From NCBI GenBank assembly GCA_023263735.1, contig JALQUQ010000021.1, positions 1 through 15,364 of the forward strand: a stretch of DNA of 15,364 nucleotides. Reading direction: 5' to 3'. Each line of letters opens with the position of its first letter. Position 1 is the stretch's first letter. This stretch comes from Paracoccaceae bacterium (GTDB taxonomy: Bacteria > Pseudomonadota > Alphaproteobacteria > Rhodobacterales > Rhodobacteraceae). Below the pieces are notes generated by a model, which saw nothing but the letters and a program-made list of their open reading frames with translations, did not search any database and was not told where the DNA came from. Below are positions 1 to 7,088 of the stretch, piece by piece. The position numbers were made by a program, and so were the translations under genes.

Positions 1-101
1 AATGCCGTCGGGCGGCGGCCACATCATCAAAGCTGACGCAGATTATAGCCCCGCCTCGTTTCCAGAGATCGCCTTGAGCCCGCGCGTGGCAGCAGTGAAC
101 A

Positions 102-869
102 CTACAATCCACTCACAATGGTAACCTTGGTTCCCCAGTCGACGCACCTGCGGGCTAGATCCGGTGGAAGGGCTTGATTGGTAAACAGAGTATCGATTTC
201 CGCCAATGCAGCCAGTCGAGCTGGCGCTGATCGGTCGAGTTTGGAAGCATCGCAAACCAAGAACACCTTGCGCGATTGCCGAATGATGGTCTTGGACACC
301 CGAACCTCTGCAAGATCAAAGTCAAGAACGTCACCATCCTGATCCAGTGCCGAGGCGCCGATCACGGCGTAGTCAACCTTGAATTGCTCAAAAAACTGGG
401 TCGTCAGCTCTCCAACCAAGCCCCCGTCGGAACGACGCAAGGCGCCACCTGCGACCATGATCTCGCAGCCTGGATTGGCAGCCAGCGTATTGGCTACATT
501 CATGTTGTTCGTCACAACCGTAATGTTGCGGTGGGTCAGCAATTCTTGCGCGACAGCCTCGGTCGTGGTGCCAAGGTTTATGATGATCGAGCAATTCTCG
601 GGAATGGAGGCGGCGCAGGCCCGCGCGATGGCGACTTTGGCATCCTGATTCATCCGCCGCCGTTGTTCGTATCCTAGGTTGGTGGCCCCGGTCCGCGGCA
701 CGGCACCCCCATGTACCCGATCCAGATGTCCCATGTCAGCAAGTTCCGACAGGTCGCGGCGAATGGTCTGAACCGTGACATCAAACTTTTGCGCCAGCTC
801 GTCAACCATCACCCGCCCTTCGAGGCGGACAAGTTCGAGGATTTCGCTTTGACGAAAGCTCAGCGCCAC
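102..869 (-). CDS. glpR: DeoR-family transcriptional repressor of glycerol-3-phosphate metabolism
   Basis: GlpR represses glycerol genes and is released by glycerol-3-phosphate in studied members. Read from a GTG at 869 the protein has 255 residues, the usual length. The N-terminal winged helix (about residues 5-60) shows the DeoR pattern: RQSEILELV, then VDELAQKF, TIRRDLSEL and a terminal HGGA. The C-terminal part (about 75-250) is the sugar-phosphate isomerase-like sensor, with INLGTTTEAVA and the VIGASALD and VFLVCDASK stretches typical of the family. The reading frame stays open upstream to an ATG at 966-968, but the GTG at 867-869 has AAGGA (877-881) seven bases before it and places the family start correctly. 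The added 33 residues do not look like GlpR. It is divergent from glpD, so it is very probably the local regulator. The effector is inferred from family and context. Confidence 0.93.
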   Translation of the reverse strand: MALSFRQSEILELVRLEGRVMVDELAQKFDVTVQTIRRDLSELADMGHLDRVHGGAVPRTGATNLGYEQRRRMNQDAKVAIARACAASIPENCSIIINLGTTTEAVAQELLTHRNITVVTNNMNVANTLAANPGCEIMVAGGALRRSDGGLVGELTTQFFEQFKVDYAVIGASALDQDGDVLDFDLAEVRVSKTIIRQSRKVFLVCDASKLDRSAPARLAALAEIDTLFTNQALPPDLARRCVDWGTKVTIVSGL

Positions 870-876
870 GTCGCAT

Positions 877-881
877 TCCTT
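877..881 (-). promoter_or_regulatory. Ribosome binding site that decides the glpR start
   Basis: On the minus strand AAGGA lies seven bases before a GTG (869-867). This supports a 255-residue GlpR starting with valine codon GTG over the upstream ATG at 966-968. Confidence 0.6.
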
Positions 882-980
882 GATCAGCCAAAGTCCACCT
901 TGACTTTCGTTGAAGTTCCTTTGCCGCACAAGAGGGAAAAAATCAGCGCTTTCGCTCGCCTCGGGCATGCCGCAGTGCAG

Positions 981-994
981 CGCGAAATTGCGCG
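981..994. promoter_or_regulatory. Near-palindrome in the glpR-glpD divergent region
   Basis: CGCGAAATTGCGCG is a 14-bp palindrome in which six of seven base pairs match. It lies about 110 bp upstream of the glpR start. It could be an operator for glpR autoregulation, but no motif of a known regulator is recognised and GC-rich palindromes arise by chance. Confidence 0.2.
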
Positions 995-1052
995 ATTATC
1001 TGGATTTGCTTTGTGCAACGGCAGATTTACTAACGCAGCCTCCCTATATCTG

Positions 1053-1083
1053 TTCGTTTTGACCTACATCGCGCAAAAGCGAA
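1053..1083. promoter_or_regulatory. Candidate GlpR operator (inverted repeat)
   Basis: TTCGTTTTG (1053-1061) faces CAAAAGCGAA (1074-1083) across 12 bases. The arms match apart from one inserted base. The left arm extended to 1049-1058 (TCTGTTCGTT) matches nine of ten positions of the E. coli GlpR half-site as I remember it (WATGTTCGWT). The arms overlap the -35 and -10 of the first promoter candidate, a placement that would block RNA polymerase. Binding by GlpR is inferred. Confidence 0.35.
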
Positions 1084-1087
1084 TATT
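1059..1087 (+). promoter_or_regulatory. Candidate upstream promoter of the glp operon
   Basis: TTGACC (1059-1064, five of six to the sigma70 -35) and AATATT (1082-1087, four of six to the -10) are separated by 17 bases. Transcription would begin near 1094, about 58 bases before the glpD ATG. The inverted repeat at 1053-1083 overlaps both hexamers. Confidence 0.35.
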
Positions 1088-1092
1088 GTCGA

Positions 1093-1122
1093 TTGACTCA
1101 TGGCTTTCTTTCGAATTATATC
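1093..1122 (+). promoter_or_regulatory. Candidate downstream promoter of the glp operon
   Basis: TTGACT (1093-1098) and TATATC (1117-1122) are separated by 18 bases, with a TTCGAA palindrome (1110-1115) in the spacer. Transcription would begin near 1129 and give a short leader just reaching the glpD ribosome site. It is an alternative to, or a partner of, the promoter at 1059-1087. Confidence 0.3.
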
Positions 1123-1133
1123 GCAGCGTCCGG

Positions 1134-1140
1134 GGGGAGA
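1134..1140 (+). promoter_or_regulatory. Ribosome binding site of glpD
   Basis: GGGGAGA lies 5 bases before a GTG (1146) and 11 bases before the ATG (1152). The spacing is better for the GTG, so glpD may begin two residues earlier (V-P-M-T-S) than annotated here. Confidence 0.45.
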
Positions 1141-1151
1141 CTGGCGTGCCA

Positions 1152-2741
1152 ATGACAAGTGGGACCAACACGACTGACCTGTTCATCATCGGCGGCGGCA
1201 TCAATGGATGCGGCATCGCGCGTGATGCTGTTGGGCGGGGACTGTCGGTGGTTCTGGCTGAACAGGGAGATCTGGCACAGGCCACTTCGTCGACATCAAC
1301 CAAGCTTTTCCATGGCGGGCTAAGGTATCTTGAATACTTTGAGTTCCGCCTTGTCCGTGAAGCGTTGGAGGAGCGTGAGACCTTGTTGGTCGCCATGCCC
1401 CACATCTCATGGCCTATGCGGTTTGTCCTGCCCTACGCGTCCGACATGCGGTTTGAAGGCGACACGCCGACGGGGCGCCTTTTGTCGCGGCTGATGCCTT
1501 GGATGAAGGGGCGGCGACCGGCATGGCTGATCCGGCTGGGTTTGGTGCTGTATGACAACTTGGGGGGTCGCAAAATCCTGCCCGGCGCGCGCACTCTTGA
1601 TCTGACGCGCGACCCTGCAGGAAAGGTCCTGCACCCCAAATTCCGTCAAGCCTATGAATACTCGGACTGCTGGGTTGAGGATTCGCGACTGGTCTCGCTG
1701 AACGCCCGCGATGCAGCGCAGCGCGGTGCCGCTGTTCTGACGCGCACCCGCGTCACCTCTGCTGCCCGTGTGGGCGATCTGTGGGAGGTTGTGACCGAAG
1801 GGTCTAACGGCACCCAGACCCACATGGCGCGTGCGCTGGTCAATGCAGGTGGGCCTTGGGTGGAAGAAGTCATTCGCAATGTCGTGCGGATCAACACGTC
1901 CGAAGGCGTGCGGCTGGTGCGCGGCTCTCACATCGTCACCCGCAAGCTTTATGACCACGATCGTTGCTATTTCTTTCAGGGCACCGATGGCCGCATCATC
2001 TTTGCCATCCCCTATGAGCAGGACTTTACCCTGATCGGCACGACCGACCAGGATCATCAGGGGGCGCCCGGCGAAGTGGTCTGCACCGATGCCGAGCGCG
2101 ACTATCTCTTGGATTTCGCCAGTCGCTATTTCGCCAAACCCGTCACCGCCGAAGATGTGGTCTGGACCTATTCCGGCGTCAGGCCGCTTTACAACGATGG
2201 GGCCAAGTCGGCGACGGCTGCCACGCGGGATTATGTGTTGTCTCTGGACAGCAACGGCGCACCGCTTTTGAACGTCTTTGGCGGCAAGATCACCACCTAT
2301 CGCCGCCTTGCAGAAAGCGCGCTGGCAAAACTTGCGCCGTTCTTTCCGCAAGCCTCTGGTCGATGGACTGCACGGGTGCCCCTGCCCGGCGGGGATTTTC
2401 CGCATGATGGTGTAGCCCGCTTGACCGATGATCTGAAGACGCGGTTCACGTTTTTGTCGGATTACTGGGCTGGGCGTCTGGTGCGCGCCTATGGGTCCGA
2501 GGCTGCAACCTTGCTGGGTGCGGCGAAAACGACTGCCGATCTGGGCCGCGACTTTGGCGCGACGTTGACCGAAGCCGAGGTGCGTTGGCTGATGACACGC
2601 GAGTTTGCCCGTGCGGCGGCAGATGTGGTCTGGCGGCGGTCGAAACTTGGGCTGCGGATGACAGCCGATCAGATCACCGAGTTGGATGCGTTCATGATCG
2701 CGGCTGCAAAAGACGGGGCGCTTAGCCCCGCTGCCGAATAG
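1152..2741 (+). CDS. glpD: FAD-dependent glycerol-3-phosphate dehydrogenase (aerobic type)
   Basis: GlpD oxidises sn-glycerol-3-phosphate to dihydroxyacetone phosphate at the inner face of the cytoplasmic membrane and passes electrons through FAD to quinone. The 529-residue protein opens with the FAD-binding Rossmann motif G14-x-G16-x-x-G19 (IIGGGINGCG). It continues with the family stretch SSTSTKLFHGGLRYLE (45-60), a DAO-type oxidoreductase body including the IGTTDQDHQGAPGE and YSGVRPL segments, and a C-terminal domain from about residue 390 typical of GlpD. The frame is open far upstream (an ATG at 711), but that stretch is antisense to glpR and unrelated to GlpD. ATG 1152 puts the Rossmann fold at the N-terminus; GTG 1146 is the alternative. 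It is the first gene of the operon, 9 bases before glpS, and probably repressed by the divergent GlpR. Confidence 0.96.
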   Translation: MTSGTNTTDLFIIGGGINGCGIARDAVGRGLSVVLAEQGDLAQATSSTSTKLFHGGLRYLEYFEFRLVREALEERETLLVAMPHISWPMRFVLPYASDMRFEGDTPTGRLLSRLMPWMKGRRPAWLIRLGLVLYDNLGGRKILPGARTLDLTRDPAGKVLHPKFRQAYEYSDCWVEDSRLVSLNARDAAQRGAAVLTRTRVTSAARVGDLWEVVTEGSNGTQTHMARALVNAGGPWVEEVIRNVVRINTSEGVRLVRGSHIVTRKLYDHDRCYFFQGTDGRIIFAIPYEQDFTLIGTTDQDHQGAPGEVVCTDAERDYLLDFASRYFAKPVTAEDVVWTYSGVRPLYNDGAKSATAATRDYVLSLDSNGAPLLNVFGGKITTYRRLAESALAKLAPFFPQASGRWTARVPLPGGDFPHDGVARLTDDLKTRFTFLSDYWAGRLVRAYGSEAATLLGAAKTTADLGRDFGATLTEAEVRWLMTREFARAAADVVWRRSKLGLRMTADQITELDAFMIAAAKDGALSPAAE

Positions 2742-2750
2742 GGGAATGGG

Positions 2751-3839
2751 ATGGCGCTTGAACTGAAATCAGTCTCACGGTCAGTGCAGGGGCGTGCGCA
2801 TATTCGCCCGACCGACCTGATGCTGGAGCGGGGCACGATGAACGTGCTTTTGGGGCCAACGCTGTCTGGCAAGACCTCTCTGATGCGCCTGATGGCCGGG
2901 CTGGATGTCCCGACCTCGGGCCGCATCTTCTGGAACGGCGCCGATGTGACCGGGCAGCGTGTGCAGGACCGCAAGGTGGCCATGGTCTACCAGCAGTTCA
3001 TCAACTACCCAGCGTTAAGCGTTTATGAAAACATCGCATCGCCCTTGCGCCTGATGGGCAAGACCAAGGCCGAGATTGACCGCGCGGTGCGCGAAACTGC
3101 CGAGATGCTGAAACTGACGCCGATGCTGACGCGCAAACCGTTGGAGCTATCAGGCGGACAACAGCAACGCTGCGCCTTGGCGCGCGCCTTGGTCAAAGGC
3201 TCGGGGTTGGTTCTGCTGGATGAGCCTTTGGCCAATCTTGATTACAAGTTGCGCGAAGAGTTGCGCGTCGAAATCCCCCGGATTTTCGAGGCTTCGGGCG
3301 CAATCTTTGTTTACGCCACCACCGAACCCGAAGAGGCGCTTTTGCTGGGCGGCAACACCGCAACGCTTTGGGAGGGTCGCGTTACCCAATTTGGCCCTAC
3401 GCCATCGGTTTACCGCCTGCCCGCCGATGCCACCACAGCGCGGGTGTTTTCAGACCCGCCGATGAATTTCGTGCCTGTCGTCAAGGATGGCCATCGGCTG
3501 GATTTTGGCGGGCTGGCCAAGGCCCCAGCCGAAGGCACACATGCCGCCCTACCCGATGGCCGCTATCTGGCAGGATTCCGCGCCAATCATGTGACGCTGA
3601 ACAAACATTCGGGCGATGCGGTTGAACTGTCTTGCACTGTGGCCGTGACCGAAATCACCGGATCAGAGTCTTTCCTGCATCTGCGGCACGGGACCGAAAA
3701 ATGGGTCGGGCTTGTTCATGGGGTGCAAGACCTTGCCCCCGGAACGGCCGTCAATGTCTATCTGAACCCGGCCCACATCTATCTTTTCGATGCTGACGGC
3801 GCGCTTGTGGCGCCAGCGTCCTATGCACTGGCGGCCTGA
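2751..3839 (+). CDS. glpS: Glycerol ABC transporter ATP-binding protein GlpS
   Basis: This is one of two ATPases that power glycerol import, a cytoplasmic MalK/UgpC-like protein of 362 residues. Visible motifs are Walker A GPTLSGKT (35-42), Q-loop YQQF (80-83), an intact signature LSGGQQQR (133-140) and Walker B LVLLDEP with catalytic E158 (153-159). A C-terminal regulatory (TOBE-like) domain runs from about residue 235 to the end. The switch histidine is missing: where canonical members read VTHDQ, this one reads ATTEP (189-193), with T191 at the histidine position. I recall the same ATTEP in related GlpS proteins, so it looks like a family trait and not decay. The gene follows glpD by 9 bases with a GGGGA-type ribosome site. 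The glycerol substrate is inferred from the operon (glpD, glpK) and known rhizobial GlpSTPQUV. Confidence 0.9.
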   Translation: MALELKSVSRSVQGRAHIRPTDLMLERGTMNVLLGPTLSGKTSLMRLMAGLDVPTSGRIFWNGADVTGQRVQDRKVAMVYQQFINYPALSVYENIASPLRLMGKTKAEIDRAVRETAEMLKLTPMLTRKPLELSGGQQQRCALARALVKGSGLVLLDEPLANLDYKLREELRVEIPRIFEASGAIFVYATTEPEEALLLGGNTATLWEGRVTQFGPTPSVYRLPADATTARVFSDPPMNFVPVVKDGHRLDFGGLAKAPAEGTHAALPDGRYLAGFRANHVTLNKHSGDAVELSCTVAVTEITGSESFLHLRHGTEKWVGLVHGVQDLAPGTAVNVYLNPAHIYLFDADGALVAPASYALAA

Positions 3840-3842
3840 CAC

Positions 3843-4919
3843 ATGGCACAGATTACGCTTTCAAAACTCGCCCATTCCTACGCCGCCAATCCGACCGCCG
3901 AGTCTGATTATGCGCTAAAGGAAATGGATCACGTCTGGCAGGACGGCGGGGCCTATGCCCTGCTGGGCTCCTCCGGCTGCGGCAAGACCACGCTGTTGAA
4001 CATTATCTCGGGACTGGTGCGGCCCAGTTATGGGCGTGTGCTGTTTGGCGACCTCGACGTGACCGATCAGGAAACCGCCGCGCGCAACATCGCACAGGTG
4101 TTTCAGTTTCCGGTCGTTTACGACACGATGACCGTGCGCGAAAACCTGTCCTTCCCGTTGCGCAACCGCGGCATGGATGCGGCCTACATCGCGGCGCGCG
4201 TCAATCAGATTGCCCAGATGATCGGGATGGAAGACATCCTGAACCGCAAGGCGCGCGGGTTGACCGCCGACGCGAAGCAAAAGATCAGCCTTGGCCGCGG
4301 CATGGTGCGCGAAGATGTCAACGCGATTCTGTTCGACGAACCCCTGACGGTGATCGACCCCCATATGAAATGGGAATTGCGGACCCAGCTGAAACAGCTG
4401 CACCGCGAGTTCGGTCACACGATGATCTATGTGACGCATGACCAGACTGAAGCGCTGACCTTTGCTGACAAGGTTGTGGTCATGTATGACGGCCGCGTAG
4501 TGCAGATGGGCACGCCCGAGGAATTGTTCGAAACCCCGGCCCATACCTTTGTGGGCTATTTCATCGGCTCGCCGGGGATGAACCTTTTGGACGCCAAAGT
4601 GACCGGATCGGTAGCGCATCTGCAGGGGGCCGAGATCGCCTTGGGCGCAGGCTATGGCGCAGTTGCAGGGCGCACCCAGATCGGTATCCGCCCGGAATAC
4701 TGCCTGCTCACCGATGGGGCGGGCCTGCCCGTCACCATCCGACGGATCGAGGATGTGGGCCGCCACCGCATCATTCGCGCCGATCTGTTCGGCCAGCCCT
4801 TCAACGTCATTGCGCCCGAAGGCATGGCCATTGGCGCCGACATGACGCGGGTCGCCTTCGCGCCGGGCAAGATCAATGTCTACGCCGATGACTGGCGCGT
4901 TGCAGGAGGTGCCATCTGA
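3843..4919 (+). CDS. glpT: Glycerol ABC transporter ATP-binding protein GlpT
   Basis: This is the second ATPase of the glycerol importer, 358 residues, three bases after glpS. It has Walker A GSSGCGKTT (42-50), a Q-loop QFPV (88-91), Walker B AILFDEP with E166 (161-167) and a proper switch histidine H199 in VTHDQTEA. The signature that should read LSGGQ is replaced by LTADAKQK (140-147), and the D-loop reads LTVID in place of LSNLD. It is therefore degenerate exactly where GlpS is intact, and intact where GlpS is degenerate, which implies an obligate heterodimer with one canonical ATP site. The C-terminal 120 residues are a TOBE-like domain. The symbol follows the rhizobial naming and must not be confused with the E. 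coli glycerol-3-phosphate antiporter GlpT. The stop codon overlaps the glpP start by one base (TGATG). Confidence 0.9.
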   Translation: MAQITLSKLAHSYAANPTAESDYALKEMDHVWQDGGAYALLGSSGCGKTTLLNIISGLVRPSYGRVLFGDLDVTDQETAARNIAQVFQFPVVYDTMTVRENLSFPLRNRGMDAAYIAARVNQIAQMIGMEDILNRKARGLTADAKQKISLGRGMVREDVNAILFDEPLTVIDPHMKWELRTQLKQLHREFGHTMIYVTHDQTEALTFADKVVVMYDGRVVQMGTPEELFETPAHTFVGYFIGSPGMNLLDAKVTGSVAHLQGAEIALGAGYGAVAGRTQIGIRPEYCLLTDGAGLPVTIRRIEDVGRHRIIRADLFGQPFNVIAPEGMAIGADMTRVAFAPGKINVYADDWRVAGGAI

Positions 4920-5791
4920 TGGAAAAGACCCAGAACAACAAGGCATGGTTCCTTGTGCTGCCCGTCTTGGTGATTGTGGCCTTTTCCGCCGTGCTTCCGC
5001 TGATGACGGTCGTCAACTATTCGATGAACGACACCTTCGGGCAAAACGAGTTCTTCTGGAACGGTCTTGGCTGGTTTGAAGAGATGATCACCTCAGACCG
5101 CATGCATGACGCCTTGGGGCGGCAGGTGCTGTTTTCGGTGATCATTCTGGTAATTGAGGTTCCCCTAGGGATCTTCATCGCGCTGAACATGCCGAAAAAG
5201 GGCTTTTGGGCCAGCTTCTGCCTTGTGCTGATGGCCCTGCCCCTTTTGATCCCGTTCAACGTGGTGGGCACGATCTGGCAAATTTTTGGCCGGGTGGACA
5301 TCGGTCTTCTCGGCCATGGTCTGGCGGCGATAGGCATCGATTACAACTATACCAATGATCCCTTTGATGCCTGGATCACCATCATCGTCATGGATGTCTG
5401 GCATTGGACCTCACTGGTCGCACTGCTGTGCTATGCGGGGCTGCAATCCATCCCGCAGGCCTATTATCAAGCCGCCCGCATCGATCAGGCCAGCCGGTGG
5501 AGCGTGTTCCGCTTTATCGAACTGCCGAAAATGGCGGGTGTGCTGCTGATTGCGGTCCTGTTGCGCTTCATGGACAGTTTCATGATCTACACCGAACCCT
5601 TCGTCGTCACCGGCGGCGGGCCCGGCAACTCGACCACCTTCCTGTCGATTGATCTGGTGAAAATGGCGGTGGGGCAGTTCGATCTTGGGCCTGCCGCGGC
5701 GTTTTCGCTGATGTATTTCCTTGTGATCCTGCTGGTGTCTTGGGTGTTCTACACCGTGATGACCAGCCTTGATAAAGCGGAGACCAAGTGA
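4919..5791 (+). CDS. glpP: Glycerol ABC transporter permease GlpP
   Basis: GlpP is an inner-membrane permease of the MalF/UgpA type, 290 residues, with about six hydrophobic segments starting at residues 10-30. The cytoplasmic EAA loop that docks onto the ATPase is visible as QAARIDQASRWSVFRFIELP (184-203). The extended N-terminal periplasmic stretch is short compared with MalF. A strong ribosome site AGGAGGT (4904-4910) sits eight bases before the ATG, which overlaps the glpT stop by one base, so translation is probably coupled. It should pair with GlpQ to form the pore. A close paralog lies at 11611-12468; over the 75 residues around the EAA loop I count about 45 identities by eye. Confidence 0.9.
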   Translation: MEKTQNNKAWFLVLPVLVIVAFSAVLPLMTVVNYSMNDTFGQNEFFWNGLGWFEEMITSDRMHDALGRQVLFSVIILVIEVPLGIFIALNMPKKGFWASFCLVLMALPLLIPFNVVGTIWQIFGRVDIGLLGHGLAAIGIDYNYTNDPFDAWITIIVMDVWHWTSLVALLCYAGLQSIPQAYYQAARIDQASRWSVFRFIELPKMAGVLLIAVLLRFMDSFMIYTEPFVVTGGGPGNSTTFLSIDLVKMAVGQFDLGPAAAFSLMYFLVILLVSWVFYTVMTSLDKAETK

Positions 5792-6594
5792 TGCGCATCA
5801 AGTCATCCGCCATCGTCATGACCTTGTATCTTCTGTTCCTGCTGATCCCGATCTATTGGCTGGTCAACATGAGCCTGAAGACCAACACCGAGATCACCTC
5901 GACCTTCACGCTGTTCCCCAACGATCTGACTTTCGCCAACTATATCACCATCCTGACCGACCCATCGTGGTACATGGGATACGTCAACTCGCTGATCTAT
6001 GTGGTGATGAACACGGTGATTTCGATCACTGTCGCCCTGCCCGCTGCCTATGCCTTTTCGCGCTACAGCTTCATGGGCGACAAGCACCTGTTCTTTTGGC
6101 TTCTGACCAACCGGATGGCCCCGCCTGCGGTATTCGCGCTGCCGTTCTTCCAACTTTATTCTTCGGTCGGGCTGTTTGACACCCATATCGCCGTGGCATT
6201 GGCGCATTGCCTGTTCAACGTGCCGCTGGCGGTGTGGATTTTGGAAGGCTTCATGCGCGGTGTACCGAAGGAGATCGACGAGACCGCCTATATCGACGGC
6301 TATTCTTTCGGCCGCTTTTTCATCCGCATCTTCATGCCGCTGATCGCATCAGGCATCGGGGTGGCAGCGTTTTTCTGCTTCATGTTCTCTTGGGTGGAAC
6401 TGCTGCTGTCGCGCACGCTGACCAGTGTGAACGCCAAATCCATCGCCTCGACAATGACGCGCACGGTGTCGGCAAGCGGCATGGATTGGGGGGTCTTGGC
6501 CGCCGCTGGTGTGCTGACGATCATCCCCGGCGCCTTGGTGATCTACTTTGTCCGCAACTACATAGCCAAGGGCTTCGCCCTGGGGAGGGTGTGA
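5791..6594 (+). CDS. glpQ: Glycerol ABC transporter permease GlpQ
   Basis: GlpQ is an inner-membrane permease of the MalG/UgpE type, 267 residues, with about six transmembrane segments beginning directly after the first few residues. The EAA loop reads EIDETAYIDGYSFGRFFIRI (161-180), followed by the conserved GIGVAAFFCFMFSW segment. ATG 5791 overlaps the glpP stop by one base (TGATG); a GTG at 5788 directly before it is an alternative. GGAG at 5779-5782 is suitably spaced for either. It probably forms the translocation pore together with GlpP. The paralog at 12465-13244 shares about 46 of 75 residues around the EAA loop by eye. The name is the rhizobial one and does not mean the glycerophosphodiesterase GlpQ. 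Confidence 0.9.
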   Translation: MRIKSSAIVMTLYLLFLLIPIYWLVNMSLKTNTEITSTFTLFPNDLTFANYITILTDPSWYMGYVNSLIYVVMNTVISITVALPAAYAFSRYSFMGDKHLFFWLLTNRMAPPAVFALPFFQLYSSVGLFDTHIAVALAHCLFNVPLAVWILEGFMRGVPKEIDETAYIDGYSFGRFFIRIFMPLIASGIGVAAFFCFMFSWVELLLSRTLTSVNAKSIASTMTRTVSASGMDWGVLAAAGVLTIIPGALVIYFVRNYIAKGFALGRV

Positions 6595-6995
6595 TGACCG
6601 CTGCGCGTTGGACAGGCATTTATGCCGCCCTCACTCTTGCTATGGCGTCCATCCTCGGCGTCCTGATCTGGTATGTCCCCCGCGAAGACGGCGAGATGCT
6701 GTGGTTTGACCCGATGATCCCCGGTGGCTGGATGGCGTGGACATTCCCTGTCGCCCTGTTCTTTTTCATCATCGCCTGCCTCCTGATCCTGTTTACCCTG
6801 CTGGCGATCCGCTATCCTGAAACACCCCGTCGCGGCGTCCTGCGCATCGAGACCACGCGCGGCGACCGGTTGTTTATCACGCTCTTGGGCTCGGCCTTCA
6901 TCAATCTGGGCTGGCTCTTTTTCTTCGGTGCGCCGCTGACCTGGCCGCTGATCCTAAGCCTGCTTTACGCAGTGGCGGTGTTTCGCTGGGTGTAG
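6594..6995 (+). CDS. glpU: Small membrane protein of the glycerol transporter locus (DUF2160)
   Basis: This 133-residue protein has three or four hydrophobic segments (about 9-26, 43-68, 99-114 and 117-133). The segments GGWMAWTFPVALFF and TTRGDRLFI, followed by a closing helix ending in RWV, match the DUF2160 family as I remember it, which sits between glpQ and glpV in such operons. Its role is not known; because it travels only with this importer, an accessory or assembly part of the membrane complex is the reasonable guess. ATG 6594 overlaps the glpQ stop by one base (TGATG) and is preceded by a GGGGAGGG ribosome site. It is longer than the roughly 90-residue core of the family because of an extra N-terminal helix. 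Unlike the permeases, it has no second copy in the downstream pair. Confidence 0.8.
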   Translation: MTAARWTGIYAALTLAMASILGVLIWYVPREDGEMLWFDPMIPGGWMAWTFPVALFFFIIACLLILFTLLAIRYPETPRRGVLRIETTRGDRLFITLLGSAFINLGWLFFFGAPLTWPLILSLLYAVAVFRWV

Positions 6996-7075
6996 AGGGG
7001 GGAAAGACGCCGGAAGGCAGGGATCGCACCCCCGCCCCCCGGCTGGACTGCAAAAAAACTGACGTCTCACAATCT

Positions 7076-7082
7076 GGGAGGA
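7076..7082 (+). promoter_or_regulatory. Strong ribosome binding site of glpV
   Basis: GGGAGGA lies six bases before the glpV ATG, the best-spaced site in the operon. It comes after a 93-base gap (6996-7088) that contains a C-rich stretch and an A-run but no clear promoter. Strong translation fits the high amounts needed of a periplasmic binding protein. Confidence 0.55.
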
Positions 7083-7088
7083 TACATA

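Noticed and set aside
2..124. An open frame at the left edge on the plus strand, ending at 124
   Set aside because: It has only about 40 codons, no recognisable sequence, and would overlap the end of glpR. It could be the tail of a gene from outside, but nothing supports it.
276..677. A 133-codon plus-strand frame inside glpR
   Set aside because: It is antisense to a clear DeoR-family gene and has no ribosome site or family features.
711..1151. A 147-codon plus-strand extension upstream of glpD
   Set aside because: It is in frame with GlpD but lies mostly antisense to glpR, lacks any GlpD-family sequence, and covers the likely promoters. The Rossmann motif fits a start at 1152 (or 1146).
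3915..4946. A 343-codon minus-strand frame opposite glpT
   Set aside because: It is a shadow of the ATPase gene, whose Walker and switch motifs are clear on the plus strand. Similar shadows at 1407-2405 and 7095-8276 were rejected for the same reason.
6996..7088. A possible internal promoter or riboswitch before glpV
   Set aside because: There is a C-rich stretch and an A-run, but no paired -35/-10 and no convincing stem. Only the ribosome site is supported.
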